A stretch of DNA of 64,000 nt. It comes from W0P28-013 sp051870755. Its GTDB lineage: Bacteria > Bacteroidota > Bacteroidia > Bacteroidales > Paludibacteraceae. Made by a program: the position numbers and the translations under genes. The notes beneath the pieces were generated by a model, which searched no databases, had not been told where the DNA came from, and saw only the letters and a list, made by a program, of their open reading frames with translations. Shown piece after piece: positions 50,905 through 60,457 of this stretch (its first letter is position 1; the number at the start of each line of letters is the position of its first letter). Where the stretch lies: contig JBJECE010000028.1 in assembly GCA_051870755.1 (NCBI GenBank), positions 1-64,000 on the forward strand, given 5' to 3'.

Positions 50905-52953
50905 ATGAAAAGAAATATCTCTATTCTGTTGCTGGCGTGCCTCTGCACGGGTGCATTTGCCGCACGCACAACGTACACCTTTACGTCGAAAGAGTGGAAA
51001 TCGCAAGTCGGTACGGTGTCCACTGATGGAAAAACCGACGGTTGGGTGGCGAACAAAGAAGGCCGACAAGCAAATAAAGGTAATGTGGCCGCCGATGGTC
51101 GTGTGTATGGCAAGGGCATACAGGTAACGACTACCGAGTCGGGCGCCGGCGCGACATCTGTGTTGGATTTTAATAATGTACGCCGCATCAGCGTGAATTT
51201 TTGCCAAAACTCATCGAAAGGTCAAGGTTCTATCGTGTTCAGAGTGGGCGATAACGATTCGCTGAAGATTGAAGTTCTCAAGCCGGAAACAAGCGGCGCC
51301 GGTGTTTATAATCGCGATGTCGAGATTGCGGTGCCGGCAGGGCAGAGCGGAAAAATTACCCTGACCGTGTGGTGTACCGAAAATTCCATTTATATCAATT
51401 CGGTAACCATCAAAGCGGACAATGCGAGCCCGAATGTGCCGGGCTTGACGATGGACGAGTATCGTTTGGTAACCGATGTCAACGCTTTGCAAGATGGCGA
51501 CCAAGTGATTTTCGGCGTGGCCGATGGATCGTCGAATAAACTTATGGGCGTGTTTGATGAAGCAATCAGCAAAAACAATATTCATGCCATTGACGGCGTC
51601 TATTCGGCCGACCGCAGCACCGTGAACGAAAATGCAGCGGCTATTTATACCGTCGAAAAAGGCGTGCGCGAGGGCGATGTACCTTATTTCGCTTTTGCTG
51701 ATTATACTGATTGGTATTTGGTGGCCAGCGGCGGCAAAACCAAAAATCGCTTGGCTGTGTGGGATACCATTTATAGCTCGGAGTATGGTTGGGATGGTGC
51801 TTGGGATGTCGAAATAGCGGCTGACGGTGCAGCAACTATCACAAGTCAAGGCACTTCGCTGGGCAAAATCATACAATACAACTACAATGGTGGTACGCCT
51901 ATTTTTGGTTGTTATGCCGATATTAGTTTCACAAAAGTGGCTCTGTATAAACTATATACGGTCGAAGATGTGGACGCACCCTACATCAAAAGCGGCATGG
52001 TGAACTTTGGCACGGCGTTGTTGGACGAAGCAACTGTAGCCGGTAGCCGCAAGGTCGAAGTCAATGCCATTAATCTGACCGAAAATATCGTTGCTGCGTT
52101 GGCCAATGGCACGGTGTTCAGCATCGACACCACGTTGCTCGACCGCGATGGCGACTACATCACCGTGTCGTACAAGGCTGACGCTGTCGGCCATTATATC
52201 GATACGCTGTTGCTGACGAGCGGCTCGACCAAAACCCAATTCATCGTGTCGCTGACGGTGGATAAACGTTTGACTGTGGCCGAAGTCAAGGCGCTGGACG
52301 ATTTGACGACTTGCTATCTGAAACCGGTGGTTGTTACGAAAAAATACGATAAATACATTTTTGTGCGCGACGACACCGGCTCGATGATGTTGTTCGACGG
52401 TAGCAATCTGTATGGCAAAGATCTCACCAACGGCTATGTATTGAGCAATGTAACAGGACTTTACAAAAACTATTACGGCAATCCGAATATCACTTTGACG
52501 GCGGCATTCCAATCGACCAAAGGCGAAGAGGTGTTGCCCGAAGTGCAAACCGCACCTATCGATTCGGCAGATGTGTGTCGCTACATCAGTGCCGAAAATG
52601 TTACTTTCACCGGCGATTCGTTGGTAACGATTGGCGAGGTGGCTGTGCCGATTTACGATATGTTTAACAGCATGGCGCCCGTGAACGAAGAAGATATGTA
52701 CCACATCGAAGGCATTGTCTATTACTACAATCGCCCTGTGTTCTGCCCGACGGCGATAGAGGTAATACCGCCAACGGCATTGCAACAGGTTGAAGCGGAC
52801 GCTGTTCGTGTGGAGAATGGTCGTGTGGTATGTGCCGACGAATTCCGTATGTACGACTTGCTTGGTCGTGATGTTACTCGACTAAACGGCTCATTGCGAG
52901 GTGTTTATGTGGTCGTTACGGAAACGGCTGTTCAAAAAGTCATTATCAAATAA
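50905..52953 (+). CDS. Secreted multidomain protein with a T9SS-type C-terminal signal
   Basis: The 682 residues start with a signal peptide (MKRNISILLLACLCTGAFA). The N-terminal third is rich in Thr, Ser and Gly and looks beta-rich; an OB-fold-like segment is near CYLKPVVVTKKYDKYIFVRDDTG (about 470-495). The last 40 residues (FRMYDLLGRDV, then LRGVYVVV and the end KVIIK) have the form of type A sorting domains of the type IX secretion system. The protein is probably exported to the surface. I do not recognise a catalytic domain. Confidence 0.75.
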   Translation: MKRNISILLLACLCTGAFAARTTYTFTSKEWKSQVGTVSTDGKTDGWVANKEGRQANKGNVAADGRVYGKGIQVTTTESGAGATSVLDFNNVRRISVNFCQNSSKGQGSIVFRVGDNDSLKIEVLKPETSGAGVYNRDVEIAVPAGQSGKITLTVWCTENSIYINSVTIKADNASPNVPGLTMDEYRLVTDVNALQDGDQVIFGVADGSSNKLMGVFDEAISKNNIHAIDGVYSADRSTVNENAAAIYTVEKGVREGDVPYFAFADYTDWYLVASGGKTKNRLAVWDTIYSSEYGWDGAWDVEIAADGAATITSQGTSLGKIIQYNYNGGTPIFGCYADISFTKVALYKLYTVEDVDAPYIKSGMVNFGTALLDEATVAGSRKVEVNAINLTENIVAALANGTVFSIDTTLLDRDGDYITVSYKADAVGHYIDTLLLTSGSTKTQFIVSLTVDKRLTVAEVKALDDLTTCYLKPVVVTKKYDKYIFVRDDTGSMMLFDGSNLYGKDLTNGYVLSNVTGLYKNYYGNPNITLTAAFQSTKGEEVLPEVQTAPIDSADVCRYISAENVTFTGDSLVTIGEVAVPIYDMFNSMAPVNEEDMYHIEGIVYYYNRPVFCPTAIEVIPPTALQQVEADAVRVENGRVVCADEFRMYDLLGRDVTRLNGSLRGVYVVVTETAVQKVIIK

Positions 52954-53028
52954 AGCAAAACGATGTTCGATAACGGTGAAGACGTGGCGTGTACTGCGTC
53001 TTTGCTGTTTCGACCATATCAACCGACG

Positions 53029-54051
53029 ATGCAACAGAAACCAACTTTAATAGGAAAAAATTTGACGGAAATGCAAACGCTGGTGGTCGAACTTGGCCTG
53101 CCAAAGTTTGCCGCCAAACAGATTTTGCGTTGGATTTATCTGAAGCGCGTTACCTCGTTTGACGAGATGACCGACATATCGGCGGCCAACCGCGCGCTGC
53201 TCTCCGAACATTATGTGCTTGGGCGTGTGGCGCCGGTTCACGAAGCCGTGTCGGTCGATGGTACGAAAAAATATCTTTTTCAGACGACACATGGATTGGT
53301 CGAAACGGTCTATATCCCTGAAGATGAGCGTGCTACGTTGTGCGTGTCGTGCCAAGTGGGTTGCAAGATGAACTGCCGTTTTTGCATGACGGGCAAACAG
53401 GGTTGGAGTGGCAATCTGACGGCTGCCGAAATACTCAACCAACTACTCAGCGTGCCAGACAGCGGCTCGCTGACCAATGTCGTGTTTATGGGAATGGGCG
53501 AGCCATTCGACAATACGCTCGAAATACTGAAATCGCTCGAAATTCTGACGGCAGATTGGGCGATGGCATGGAGTCCGCGCCGCATCACGGTGTCGAGCGT
53601 AGGACTTTTGCCCGGGCTGAAACAGTTTTTGGAACACAGCGAAGCACACTTGGCCATCAGTTTGCATAACCCATTCGCCGATGGGCGTGCGGCGTTGATG
53701 CCGGCCGAAAAAGCCTATCCGATTGAGCGTGTCGTGTCCGAACTGAAAAAGCATGATTTCGCGCGTCAGCGGCGTGTGTCGTTCGAATATATCGTGTTCG
53801 AAGGCGTGAACGATTCGCCACGCCACCAACGCCAAATTGTGCGTCTGTTGGCCGGCTTGCCGTGTCGTGTCAATTTGATACGTTTCCACGCCATTCCCGA
53901 TTTGGATTTGCGTAGCCCTAAAATGGAAAATATGGTTCAAATGCGTGATTATCTGACAGATAACGGAATTATTTGTACGATCAGACGGTCGCGCGGCGAG
54001 GACATTGCAGCAGCCTGCGGACTATTGTCGAGCAACAATCCGCATGCTTAA
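53029..54051 (+). CDS. rlmN: Dual-specificity rRNA/tRNA methyltransferase RlmN
   Basis: This radical-SAM enzyme methylates C2 of A2503 in 23S rRNA and A37 of some tRNAs. The iron-sulfur Cys cluster is in CKMNCRFC (near 116-123), and MGMGEPFDN, ISLHNPF and the end GIICTIRRSRGEDIAAACG, which includes a catalytic Cys, are present. The ATG at 53029 gives the usual 340 residues; the frame opens at 52963 and would add 22 odd residues. It lies shortly after the secreted protein gene. Confidence 0.96.
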   Translation: MQQKPTLIGKNLTEMQTLVVELGLPKFAAKQILRWIYLKRVTSFDEMTDISAANRALLSEHYVLGRVAPVHEAVSVDGTKKYLFQTTHGLVETVYIPEDERATLCVSCQVGCKMNCRFCMTGKQGWSGNLTAAEILNQLLSVPDSGSLTNVVFMGMGEPFDNTLEILKSLEILTADWAMAWSPRRITVSSVGLLPGLKQFLEHSEAHLAISLHNPFADGRAALMPAEKAYPIERVVSELKKHDFARQRRVSFEYIVFEGVNDSPRHQRQIVRLLAGLPCRVNLIRFHAIPDLDLRSPKMENMVQMRDYLTDNGIICTIRRSRGEDIAAACGLLSSNNPHA

Positions 54052-54121
54052 ACCTGTCGGCGGAGGCGAACAACGGAACTAAAAATCGATTTTTTTTGAT
54101 GCGTCGAATGGGTAAAAACAG

Positions 54122-54129
54122 TATCTTTG
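54122..54129 (+). promoter_or_regulatory. -7 element before the GldA-like gene
   Basis: TATCTTTG lies 14 bases before the ATG at 54144. The nearest TTTG (54095-54098) is 23 bases upstream, longer than usual. Confidence 0.45.
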
Positions 54130-54143
54130 CAAGTTAGAAAATT

Positions 54144-54842
54144 ATGTCGTTGACGATAGAACATATCAGCAAACACTATGGCGATAAACAGGTCTTGAAC
54201 GATGTCAGTTTGTCGCTTGATGCCGGCGAAATTGTGGCTTTTCTCGGTCCGAATGGTGCCGGCAAATCGACGCTGATGAAGATTGTTACCGGCTATGTGC
54301 AGGCCGATGCAGGCCGTGTGTGCATTTGTGGCGAAACCATGTCGGCGCAAAATCGTGCGCTGCGGCGTTTGATTGGCTATTTGCCGGAACACAATCCGCT
54401 CCATCTCGATATGTATGTGCGTGAATATCTGGAATTTGCAGCCGGATTTTATGCTTTACCCAATCGGCGCGAACGCATCGATACGTTGATTGAGCGCACC
54501 GGTTTGACGCCGGAATGCCACAAACGCATCGGGCAACTATCCAAGGGCTATCGGCAACGAGTGGGCTTGGCGCAAGCGCTGATACACGACCCGCAAGTGC
54601 TCATTCTCGACGAACCGACTACGGGACTCGACCCGAATCAGTTGTTGGAAATTCGTCAGTTGATAGCTGAAATCGGGCAGGAAAAGACCGTTCTCTTTTC
54701 GACGCACATCATGCAGGAGGTGCAGGCGTTGTGCAGGCGTGTTGTGGTCATCAATCGTGGGCGCATCGTGGCCGACGGAACACCCGATGTGCTGGCCGGC
54801 GTCGGTACGTTGGAAGAGGCGTTCCACCAACTGACGCAGTAA
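54144..54842 (+). CDS. ABC transporter ATPase, GldA-like
   Basis: The 232-residue ABC ATPase has Walker A GPNGAGKST (about 35-43), the Q-loop region GYLPEHNPLHLDMYVREYL, the signature LSKGYRQRVGLAQAL and Walker B VLILDEPTTGLDPNQ. The sequence around the Q loop is that of GldA-type ATPases of Bacteroidetes, which work with GldF/GldG. GldA proteins often have a longer C-terminal tail (about 300 residues); this one ends early at EEAFHQLTQ. No permease gene is adjacent. Confidence 0.8.
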   Translation: MSLTIEHISKHYGDKQVLNDVSLSLDAGEIVAFLGPNGAGKSTLMKIVTGYVQADAGRVCICGETMSAQNRALRRLIGYLPEHNPLHLDMYVREYLEFAAGFYALPNRRERIDTLIERTGLTPECHKRIGQLSKGYRQRVGLAQALIHDPQVLILDEPTTGLDPNQLLEIRQLIAEIGQEKTVLFSTHIMQEVQALCRRVVVINRGRIVADGTPDVLAGVGTLEEAFHQLTQ

Positions 54843-54875
54843 GTTTTTTGTTGATTGTTAAGCATTTAGGTTGAT

Positions 54876-55892
54876 ATGCCGGAATTTGATATACACCGTT
54901 CGCAAGTTGAGTCCGACAGCGATTTCGATCGTGCCTTGCGCCCATTGGCGTTTTCCGATTTTCGGGGACAGGCGCAAGTGGTGAAAAATCTGTCGATTTT
55001 TGTGCAGGCGGCCAAGCAGCGTGGCGAGAGTCTCGACCATGTGTTGCTCTACGGCCCGCCGGGATTGGGCAAAACCACGTTGTCGAACATCATTGCCAAC
55101 GAGTTGGGCGTGGGGTTCAAAGTTACGTCGGGGCCGGTGCTCGACAAACCGGGCGATTTGGCCGGCTTGCTGACGAGCCTCGAGCGCAACGACGTGTTGT
55201 TCATCGACGAAATTCATCGTTTGAGCCCCGTTGTCGAGGAGTATCTCTATTCGGCGATGGAGGATTTCCGCATCGACATTATGATTGACAAAGGTCCGAG
55301 CGCGCGGTCGGTACAGATTGATTTAGAGCCCTTTACGCTTGTCGGCGCGACTACTCGCAGCGGTTTGCTGACCAGCCCGTTGCGCGCGCGTTTCGGCATC
55401 AACTGTCATTTCGAGTATTACGACGAGTCGGTGCTGCGCAACATCATCAAACGTTCGGCGTCGATACTTGCCGTGCCGATAGCCGACGATGCCGCGACGG
55501 AAATAGCGTTGCGCAGTCGGGGTACGCCGCGCATAGCCAATGCCTTGTTGCGTCGGGTGCGCGATTTTGCCCAAGTGCAGGGCAGTGGCAAAATAGATGT
55601 CGAAATAGCCCGTATTGCGCTCGAAGCGTTGAATATCGACACATACGGCCTCGACGAGATAGACAATAAAATTTTGCTGACCATCATCGATAAATTCAAT
55701 GGCGGCCCTGTGGGTTTAGGCACGATAGCCACGGCGTTGGGCGAAGATGCCGGAACGATAGAAGAGGTGTACGAACCATTCTTGATAAAAGAAGGATTTG
55801 TCAAGCGTACGCCGCGCGGTCGCGAAGTTACCGAGTTGGCTTACAAACATTTGGGACGTATCAAACCGGCCGCACAAGGCAGTTTGTTTTGA
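54876..55892 (+). CDS. ruvB: Holliday junction helicase motor RuvB
   Basis: RuvB is the hexameric AAA+ motor that migrates Holliday junctions with RuvA. The 338 residues have FSDFRGQAQVVKNL, Walker A GPPGLGKTTLSN (about 61-72), Walker B VLFIDEIHRL, sensor 1 VGATTRSGLLTSPLRARFGI, and the winged-helix end (FLIKEGFVKRTPRGREVTELAYKHLG). It is preceded by the GldA-like gene and followed 20 bases later by a flippase gene. Confidence 0.98.
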   Translation: MPEFDIHRSQVESDSDFDRALRPLAFSDFRGQAQVVKNLSIFVQAAKQRGESLDHVLLYGPPGLGKTTLSNIIANELGVGFKVTSGPVLDKPGDLAGLLTSLERNDVLFIDEIHRLSPVVEEYLYSAMEDFRIDIMIDKGPSARSVQIDLEPFTLVGATTRSGLLTSPLRARFGINCHFEYYDESVLRNIIKRSASILAVPIADDAATEIALRSRGTPRIANALLRRVRDFAQVQGSGKIDVEIARIALEALNIDTYGLDEIDNKILLTIIDKFNGGPVGLGTIATALGEDAGTIEEVYEPFLIKEGFVKRTPRGREVTELAYKHLGRIKPAAQGSLF

Positions 55893-55911
55893 GTAAAAGG
55901 AAGTTCAAACG

Positions 55912-57390
55912 ATGTCCGGATTGAAAAAATTGGCGCAAGAAACCGTGATTTACGGTTTGAGCAGCATTGTGGGAAAATTCCTAAATTGGCTGTTGGTGCC
56001 GCTTTACACGTTTGTGCTGGCGCAACAGTCCGATTATGGCATCGTTACCAACCTGTATGCGTGGACGGCGTTGTTGTTGGTCGTTCTGACGTATGGCATG
56101 GAAACGGGTTTCTTCCGTTTTGCGAACCGCGACGACCAAAAACCGAATCAGGTTTATACGACGGCTTTGACTTCGGTTGGCGTCACGTCGTTGATTTTTG
56201 CGGTGTGTTGTGTGGTGTTCAGTCAGCCTATTGCCAATGTGCTGGGCTATGCCACGCATGCCGAATTTATAGCGATGCTGGCTGTGGTGGTGGCGATGGA
56301 TGCGTTTGCCAGCATTCCGTTTGCCTACTTGCGTTATCGTCGGCAACCGGTGCGGTTTGCTGCGCTCAAGTTGCTGTTTGTGGTCTTGAATATTGCGCTG
56401 AACCTGTTTTTCTTGGTGCTTTGCCCGAAAATTATGGTTTGGCGTCCGGAATTGGTGTCGTGGTTCTACCGGCCTGATTACGGCGTCGGGTATGTGTTTG
56501 TGGCCAATATTTTATCGACGGCCATTCAGACGTTGTGCTTGTTGCCGGCCATGCTGGCCGAGAAGTACGACTTTTCGTGGCGCGTGCTGTCGCAGATGTT
56601 GCGTTATTCGTTGCCGCTGTTGGTGTTGGGCATTGTCGGCATTATGAATCAGACGGTTGACAAAATTCTATTCCCGTTTTTGTACACGGCCGGCGATGCG
56701 CAAACCGAATTGGGCATTTATGGTGCGTGCTTCAAAATCGCCATGGTGATGATGATGTTTACGCAGGCGTTCCGGTATGCTTACGAGCCGTTTGTGTTTG
56801 CGCGCCACAAAGATAAAAACAGCGTAGAAGCCTATGCCGACATCATGAAATATTACATCATCGCCTCGTTATTCATTCTGTTGGGCATGATATTCTTCTT
56901 GGATATTTTGAAATTGATCATCAGTCCGTCGTATTGGTCGGGATTGCGTGTGGTGCCGATAGTGCTGTTTTCGTACGTTTTTCAGGGCATATTTTTCAAT
57001 TTGTCGCTGTGGTACAAACTGACAGATAAGACAATTTTTGGCACATATTTTTCGCTGATAGGCTGTGGTATTACGCTTATAATCAATATATTGTGTGTTC
57101 CGTCGATGAGTTATATGGCATCGGCGTGGGCGTCGTTTGCTTGCTATCTGGTTATCATGGTGCTGTCGTATGTGGTGGGACAACGCTATTTGCGCGTGCC
57201 GTACGATTTGCGTGCCATTGGTGGCTATTTTGCGTTGGCATGTGTGTTGTTGGGCGTTTATGCGTTGTGTATGTATTATTTGCACGATGTTGTTTGGGCT
57301 TGTTATCTCTGTCGGGTGTTGCTGATAGCCGTTTATGGCTGGGTAGTTTATCGGTGTGAGTGGCCGAAATTGCGTCGTACACGAGTTTAA
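55912..57390 (+). CDS. Polysaccharide flippase of the MOP superfamily
   Basis: The 492-residue protein has about 14 predicted membrane helices and begins like Wzx-type exporters (LAQETVIYGLSSIVGKFLNWLLVPLYT). It would flip lipid-linked sugar units across the inner membrane for lipopolysaccharide or capsule, or act on a related substrate. No glycosyltransferase genes are adjacent, so the substrate cannot be named. The next gene starts 24 bases after its stop. Confidence 0.85.
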   Translation: MSGLKKLAQETVIYGLSSIVGKFLNWLLVPLYTFVLAQQSDYGIVTNLYAWTALLLVVLTYGMETGFFRFANRDDQKPNQVYTTALTSVGVTSLIFAVCCVVFSQPIANVLGYATHAEFIAMLAVVVAMDAFASIPFAYLRYRRQPVRFAALKLLFVVLNIALNLFFLVLCPKIMVWRPELVSWFYRPDYGVGYVFVANILSTAIQTLCLLPAMLAEKYDFSWRVLSQMLRYSLPLLVLGIVGIMNQTVDKILFPFLYTAGDAQTELGIYGACFKIAMVMMMFTQAFRYAYEPFVFARHKDKNSVEAYADIMKYYIIASLFILLGMIFFLDILKLIISPSYWSGLRVVPIVLFSYVFQGIFFNLSLWYKLTDKTIFGTYFSLIGCGITLIINILCVPSMSYMASAWASFACYLVIMVLSYVVGQRYLRVPYDLRAIGGYFALACVLLGVYALCMYYLHDVVWACYLCRVLLIAVYGWVVYRCEWPKLRRTRV

Positions 57391-57413
57391 CCTTCAAATC
57401 TAAATACAATTTT

Positions 57414-58211
57414 ATGGATTCTATTCGCAAACACTTATTGAAAGAACTTGGACAAAAAACGTTGTGGTCTGTTTTGATTTTTGCAGCCTTATTTGTTGTC
57501 CTTTTTGTGGTGGAGTATTTTTGTCCTTCGCTTGAAGGTCGTTTGTTGCAATGGCACAATGGCGATGCTGTGAATTGGGCGTTTATAATAGGTATTCCCG
57601 GTAGTATATTTGGCACGGCATACGTATTGGCCATTACCAATCCGAAAAACTATACAGGTTTCTATCTGGGTGTCGTTATGTCGTTGTTGTTGGCCATCAA
57701 ATTTTATATGATTGGCGCTGTCGACCAAATGATTCTGTATCTGTTCATCTTTGTACCGTTCCAATTGAAATCGCTGCTGGGCTGGCGTCGGAATACGCTT
57801 GCACCGACATCCGGTGTTGCGGAGTTGCGCCCAAAATATCTTGATACGAAAGGTTTTGTACTTGAAATGCTGGCACTTATCACCTTGATTTTGCTCGATT
57901 TCGTTTTACTTACATACACAAACGAAAATCACGATTTCTTCGCCGATTGGCACATCAAATTGCTCAGTGGTATTGTGGTGGCATCGTCATTCCTTGCCAA
58001 TTTGTTGATGATTTGGCAAAAAAATGATGCCTGGATGTGGTGGGTAGTTTACAGCCTTGCCGGTATCGTATTATTCTCCATTTTGCTTGACCCATTCCTT
58101 ATTGTACTCAATGCTGCGTTCCTGATTATTAATGGCAGTGCACATATAGCATGGATAAAAATGACGCAACCAGGCGATTTTGGTTGGGCAAAATTCATCT
58201 TTAGAAAATAA
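57414..58211 (+). CDS. PnuC-like membrane transporter
   Basis: The 265-residue product has about seven or eight predicted membrane helices, with a Gly-rich segment GIPGSIFGTAYVLAI and a conserved-looking stretch GFYLGVVMSLLLAIKFYMIGAVDQMILYLFIFVPFQLKSLLGWRRN. The layout resembles PnuC-family facilitators for nicotinamide riboside, nucleosides or thiamine. It directly precedes the adenine deaminase gene (8 bases), which hints at a purine base or nucleoside as substrate. ATG 57414 is used; the frame opens earlier inside the flippase gene. The family call is tentative. Confidence 0.5.
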   Translation: MDSIRKHLLKELGQKTLWSVLIFAALFVVLFVVEYFCPSLEGRLLQWHNGDAVNWAFIIGIPGSIFGTAYVLAITNPKNYTGFYLGVVMSLLLAIKFYMIGAVDQMILYLFIFVPFQLKSLLGWRRNTLAPTSGVAELRPKYLDTKGFVLEMLALITLILLDFVLLTYTNENHDFFADWHIKLLSGIVVASSFLANLLMIWQKNDAWMWWVVYSLAGIVLFSILLDPFLIVLNAAFLIINGSAHIAWIKMTQPGDFGWAKFIFRK

Positions 58212-58219
58212 TTTAAGTT

Positions 58220-59866
58220 ATGATAGTAAAAGGTCACATAGTAGATGTACTCAATCGCCGCATGTTTGATGGTGAGATTGAGTTTGAGAACGGTAAAATC
58301 GTACGTAAAACCGAAACGGTAGTGCCTGATAACGCTCCTTACATTATGCCGGGTTTTTACGATTCACACATTCATATCGAATCGACCCTGCTGACGCCAG
58401 AGCATTACGCTCGTTTGGCTGTAGAGCAGGGAACTATCGGTGTGATAACCGACCCGCACGAAATAGCCAATGTGTTGGGTATTGATGGCGTAAAATACAT
58501 GATTGACAACGGTAAAAAAGTACGTTTCCATTTTCATTTTGCCGCCCCGGCGTGTGTGCCGGCCACGCCGTTCGAAACAGCGGGTGCCACCATTGATAGC
58601 AATATGGTAGCCGAATTGCTGAAACGCGACGAGGTTTACGGGTTGGGCGAAATGATGAATGTACCCGGTGTGCTGTCGAACGACACCGAAACAATGGCAA
58701 AAATCAATGCAACATTGGCTGCAGGAAAAATTGTCGATGGTCATTCGCCCGCGCTTACCGGCGACGACCTGAAAAAATATCGTGCAGCCGGCATCAGTAC
58801 CGATCACGAATGTACGACTTTGGCCGAGGCGCGCGAACGTGTGAAATTGGGTATGACGATTCAGATTCGCGAGGGCAGTGCTGCGTGCGACTTCGATGCG
58901 CTGGCGCCTATTATTGCCGAAGCACCCGGACAAGTGATGTTCTGTTCCGACGATAAATATCCCGACGAAATCGGACAAGGCTACCTAAACGCAATGTGTC
59001 GGCGTGCCATTCACCGCGGCTTGCCATTGTGGGACGTTCTCACGGCAGCCTGTGTTACACCGCTGAAACTCTACGGTCTGAAACATGGCTTGTTGCAGGT
59101 GGGCGATAATGCCGATTTCATCGTGGTGGACAATTTGCAAGAATTCAATCTGCAAGAAACCTATATCGATGGCTATCATGTGGTGGATGATGGCTTGTGT
59201 ACCGAGCAAATCGTGATTGACGACACACCGCTCGATACTAATTATCCAAACCATTTCCTGGCCGAACCGATTGCTGTGGCCGACATTAAAGTGCCGGCGA
59301 ACGAGGGCAAAAAAATAAAAGTGATAGGCACTACCGAAGGTTCGTTGTTGACAACACAAATGTTGATGGAACCAAAAATCGAAAATGGGTTTGTAGTGTC
59401 TGACATACCGCATGATGTGCTGAAATTGGTGTGCTTGTCGCGACACTCGAAAGCAAAACCCGTAATGGGATTCATTCATGGATTCGGATTGAGGCGTGGT
59501 GCCATTGCTTCGACTATCGGGCATGATTCGCACAATATTATTGCACTCGGCGCTACCGACGAAGATATTGTTCGTGCCATCAATACCATCATCGAGATGA
59601 AAGGCGGTTTGGTGGTTGTCGATGGCAAAGATGCAGTGGAATTGGCATTGCCGATAGCAGGTTTGATGTCGTATCGAAATGGCGCACGTGTGGCGAAAAG
59701 ACATTTCCAACTCAAAAATTTTGCCGAACGGTTGGGATGCCGATACAAAGCGCCGTTTATGACCATGGCGTTCATGTCGTTGAGCGTTATCCCGGAACTA
59801 AAACTGACCGACAAAGGCTTGTTTGATGCCACAAAATTTGAATTTACCGATTTGTTTGTAAAATAA
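58220..59866 (+). CDS. ade: Adenine deaminase
   Basis: It converts adenine to hypoxanthine and ammonia in purine salvage. The 548 residues have the amidohydrolase metal site PGFYDSHIHIEST (about 48-60), VITDPHEIANVLG, GLGEMMNVPGV, DGHSPALTG and SDDKYPDEI in the order of the Ade family, plus the C-terminal domain with GFGLRRGAIASTIGHDSHNI. The length is normal. It is probably co-transcribed with the PnuC-like gene upstream and the flavin-reductase-like gene downstream. Confidence 0.95.
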   Translation: MIVKGHIVDVLNRRMFDGEIEFENGKIVRKTETVVPDNAPYIMPGFYDSHIHIESTLLTPEHYARLAVEQGTIGVITDPHEIANVLGIDGVKYMIDNGKKVRFHFHFAAPACVPATPFETAGATIDSNMVAELLKRDEVYGLGEMMNVPGVLSNDTETMAKINATLAAGKIVDGHSPALTGDDLKKYRAAGISTDHECTTLAEARERVKLGMTIQIREGSAACDFDALAPIIAEAPGQVMFCSDDKYPDEIGQGYLNAMCRRAIHRGLPLWDVLTAACVTPLKLYGLKHGLLQVGDNADFIVVDNLQEFNLQETYIDGYHVVDDGLCTEQIVIDDTPLDTNYPNHFLAEPIAVADIKVPANEGKKIKVIGTTEGSLLTTQMLMEPKIENGFVVSDIPHDVLKLVCLSRHSKAKPVMGFIHGFGLRRGAIASTIGHDSHNIIALGATDEDIVRAINTIIEMKGGLVVVDGKDAVELALPIAGLMSYRNGARVAKRHFQLKNFAERLGCRYKAPFMTMAFMSLSVIPELKLTDKGLFDATKFEFTDLFVK

Positions 59867-59886
59867 ATGCAAATAAAATAGTTATC

Positions 59887-60453
59887 ATGAAACAATCTTG
59901 GCGACCCGGAACAATGATTTATCCGCTGCCGGCCATTTTGGTGTCGTGCGGTGCCGACGAAAGCGAATACAACGTGATGACGGCGAGTTGGGTGGGCACC
60001 ATCTGCTCCGACCCGGCCATGTGTTACGTTTCCATTCGTCCCGAACGACATTCGTACGACATTATCAAACGGACGGGCGAGTTTGTACTCAATCTGACAA
60101 ACGAAGCGATGGCGTTTGCTACCGATTGGTGTGGCGTGCGCAGTGGCAAAGATTACAATAAATTTGCCGAAATGCACCTCACACCGCAGCGTGGCGAGAA
60201 AGTGTCGGCGCCCATCATCGTCGAAGCGCCACTGTCGATAGAGTGCCGCGTAACGCAGGTGATGCCGCTCGGCAGTCATGATATGTTCATCGCCGAAGTG
60301 GTCAATGTGCAAGCCGACGCACAATTTATCGACAACGAAACGGGTGCTTTTCGCTTGGAAGATGCCCGACTGATAGCCTATTCGCACGGACATTATTACA
60401 AATTGGGTGAAGAAATCGGACGTTTCGGGTGGAGCGTTCGCAAAAAGAAGTAA
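59887..60453 (+). CDS. Flavin-reductase-like (FMN-binding split barrel) protein
   Basis: The 188-residue protein has the flavin-reductase-domain pattern: VSCGADESEYNVMTASWVGTICSDPAMCYVSIRPERHSYDII, then GEFVLNLT and a central ECRVTQVMPLGSHDMFIAEVVNVQ. Members bind FMN or related flavins; the electron acceptor here is unknown. It starts 20 bases after ade and ends four bases before dapF. Confidence 0.88.
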   Translation: MKQSWRPGTMIYPLPAILVSCGADESEYNVMTASWVGTICSDPAMCYVSIRPERHSYDIIKRTGEFVLNLTNEAMAFATDWCGVRSGKDYNKFAEMHLTPQRGEKVSAPIIVEAPLSIECRVTQVMPLGSHDMFIAEVVNVQADAQFIDNETGAFRLEDARLIAYSHGHYYKLGEEIGRFGWSVRKKK

Positions 60454-60457
60454 TCGT

